DNA from: Panax quinquefolius
Taxonomy: Eukaryota; Streptophyta; Magnoliopsida; Apiales; Araliaceae
Reading direction: 5' to 3'
DNA: 64,000 nucleotides
NCBI GenBank assembly: GCA_020205615.1
Contig: CM035161.1
Location: 992,001-1,056,000 of the forward strand
The notes beneath the pieces are model-generated. The model searched no databases, had not been told where the DNA came from, and saw nothing but the letters and a program-made list of their open reading frames with translations. Of this stretch, positions 63,457-64,000 are shown piece after piece. Within the stretch, counting starts at the first letter, position 1, and each line of letters opens with the position of its first letter. The position numbers were made by a program, and so were the translations under genes.

Positions 63457-64000
63457 CGTAACGCCCCCAAAATTAGGTATACGTCACCCATCTTGGGTCG
63501 CCACTTACATGGTACATAAATTCAAATACAACTTACTAATATAACTGTGGTATGCATAATACGACGTAAACCGTGAGTTTGAATACAAATATTATCTACT
63601 AGATATTATACAAACTCAAAAGGAGTCCTCATCACAACTATTATCACACTATTTCACGTAATAGTGAGGACTACTAATCTTATCCTCTCGACCATTACTT
63701 CGTTCCCCGACTCGTCCCGAGCTTATGTTCTCATTTCCTCAAGAGAATAAAGAAAAGAAAAGGTGAGCTCAACTAGCCCAAAGAAGAAATATTATGACTA
63801 AAATAATGCGTAATAAATTATCATTAGCCTTCAACAAAGTTAAACCGATAAAATACAATAGACAACCAGCTTTAATCTGCTAATGGAATAAAGAACCCAT
63901 TAAAAAAGAGTCAAGTAGAGAATAAAAGTCTACTATCTTTTAGGTTTTAAAAGTTTTCATTAATTTTTATCATTTGAGACTCAAACAATAAATAAACCAC
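63457..64000 (-). repeat. 5' LTR of A2, partial
   Basis: On the minus strand it ends GGGGGCGTTACGG at ~63457 and continues past the window end. It matches 48163-48690 closely. Confidence 0.88.

Larger units (their letters stand above)
48163..64000 (-). mobile_element. Family A element A2 (minus), interrupted by A3
   Basis: Minus strand: 5' LTR enters beyond the window and ends at ~63457; leader and orphan frame 63141-62782; pol-less non-coding section 62780-61857; interruption by A3 (61850-52912); the section resumes 52911-50640 with a long tandem array; purine tract; 3' LTR 50578-48163. It lies in the 3' LTR of element C. Confidence 0.85.

Overview
The window is nuclear DNA of a flowering plant, most likely a eudicot; I do not assign a species. 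The evidence is spliced GT-AG genes of plant type (a nine-exon plastid-type hexokinase, a WEB/DUF827 protein, the start of an AP-2 sigma adaptin gene), several families of plant Ty3/gypsy chromoviruses, a hAT-type MITE and many AT microsatellites.

Layout. 1-3224: 3' half of a chromovirus (family D), broken pol and its 3' LTR. 3225-16620: the genic island, holding intergenic DNA with a 325-bp hAT MITE (4276-4600), the first three coding exons of AP-2 sigma on the minus strand (4836-5219), a 1.4-kb foldback element (5577-7003), a complete hexokinase on the minus strand (7306-10420) and a two-exon WEB-family gene on the plus strand (12437-14926). 16620-64000: almost wholly LTR retrotransposons, nested and in both orientations.

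Retrotransposon block. Family A has ~2.42-kb LTRs (start TGTGAGACC, end GGGGGCGTCACA), a TATAAATA promoter, a tandem array in R/U5 and a tRNA-Met-type primer site. It is present as A0 (minus fragment, 17317-19194), A1 (plus, 19195-28446, followed by a second gag start), A4 (minus, 29187-31184), A5 (minus LTR fragment, 41386-42005), A2 (minus, 48163 to beyond the window) and A3 (plus, inserted in A2, 52912 to ~61850). A1 and A3 keep gag and protease remnants but share the same loss of reverse transcriptase, RNase H and integrase, so they form a non-autonomous subfamily; A2 has the same pol deletion and carries an unrelated 119-residue reading frame where gag should be. Family B (31185-41385) is a related element with the full domain order gag-PR-RT-RH-INT-chromodomain, all frameshifted. 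Family C (43201-48153) is a gag/pol-less element with 534-bp LTRs, tandem arrays and an antisense gene before its 3' LTR, resembling Tat/Grande-type elements; A2 lies in its 3' LTR.

Data quality. Repeat copies differ from each other mostly by small indels and substitutions at CTG/CAG/CCG/CGG, while the single-copy gene exons are clean. About 61265-61855 reads as an interleaved mixture of two unrelated sequences. Both suggest consensus errors in methylated, collapsed or heterozygous repeats, so many broken frames in the retroelements may not be real.

I found no bacterial-type system, CRISPR array, tRNA or rRNA gene. The most unusual items are the mosaic block, the hairpin arrays with paired stem changes in families A and B, the antisense gene of family C and the orphan frame in A2.
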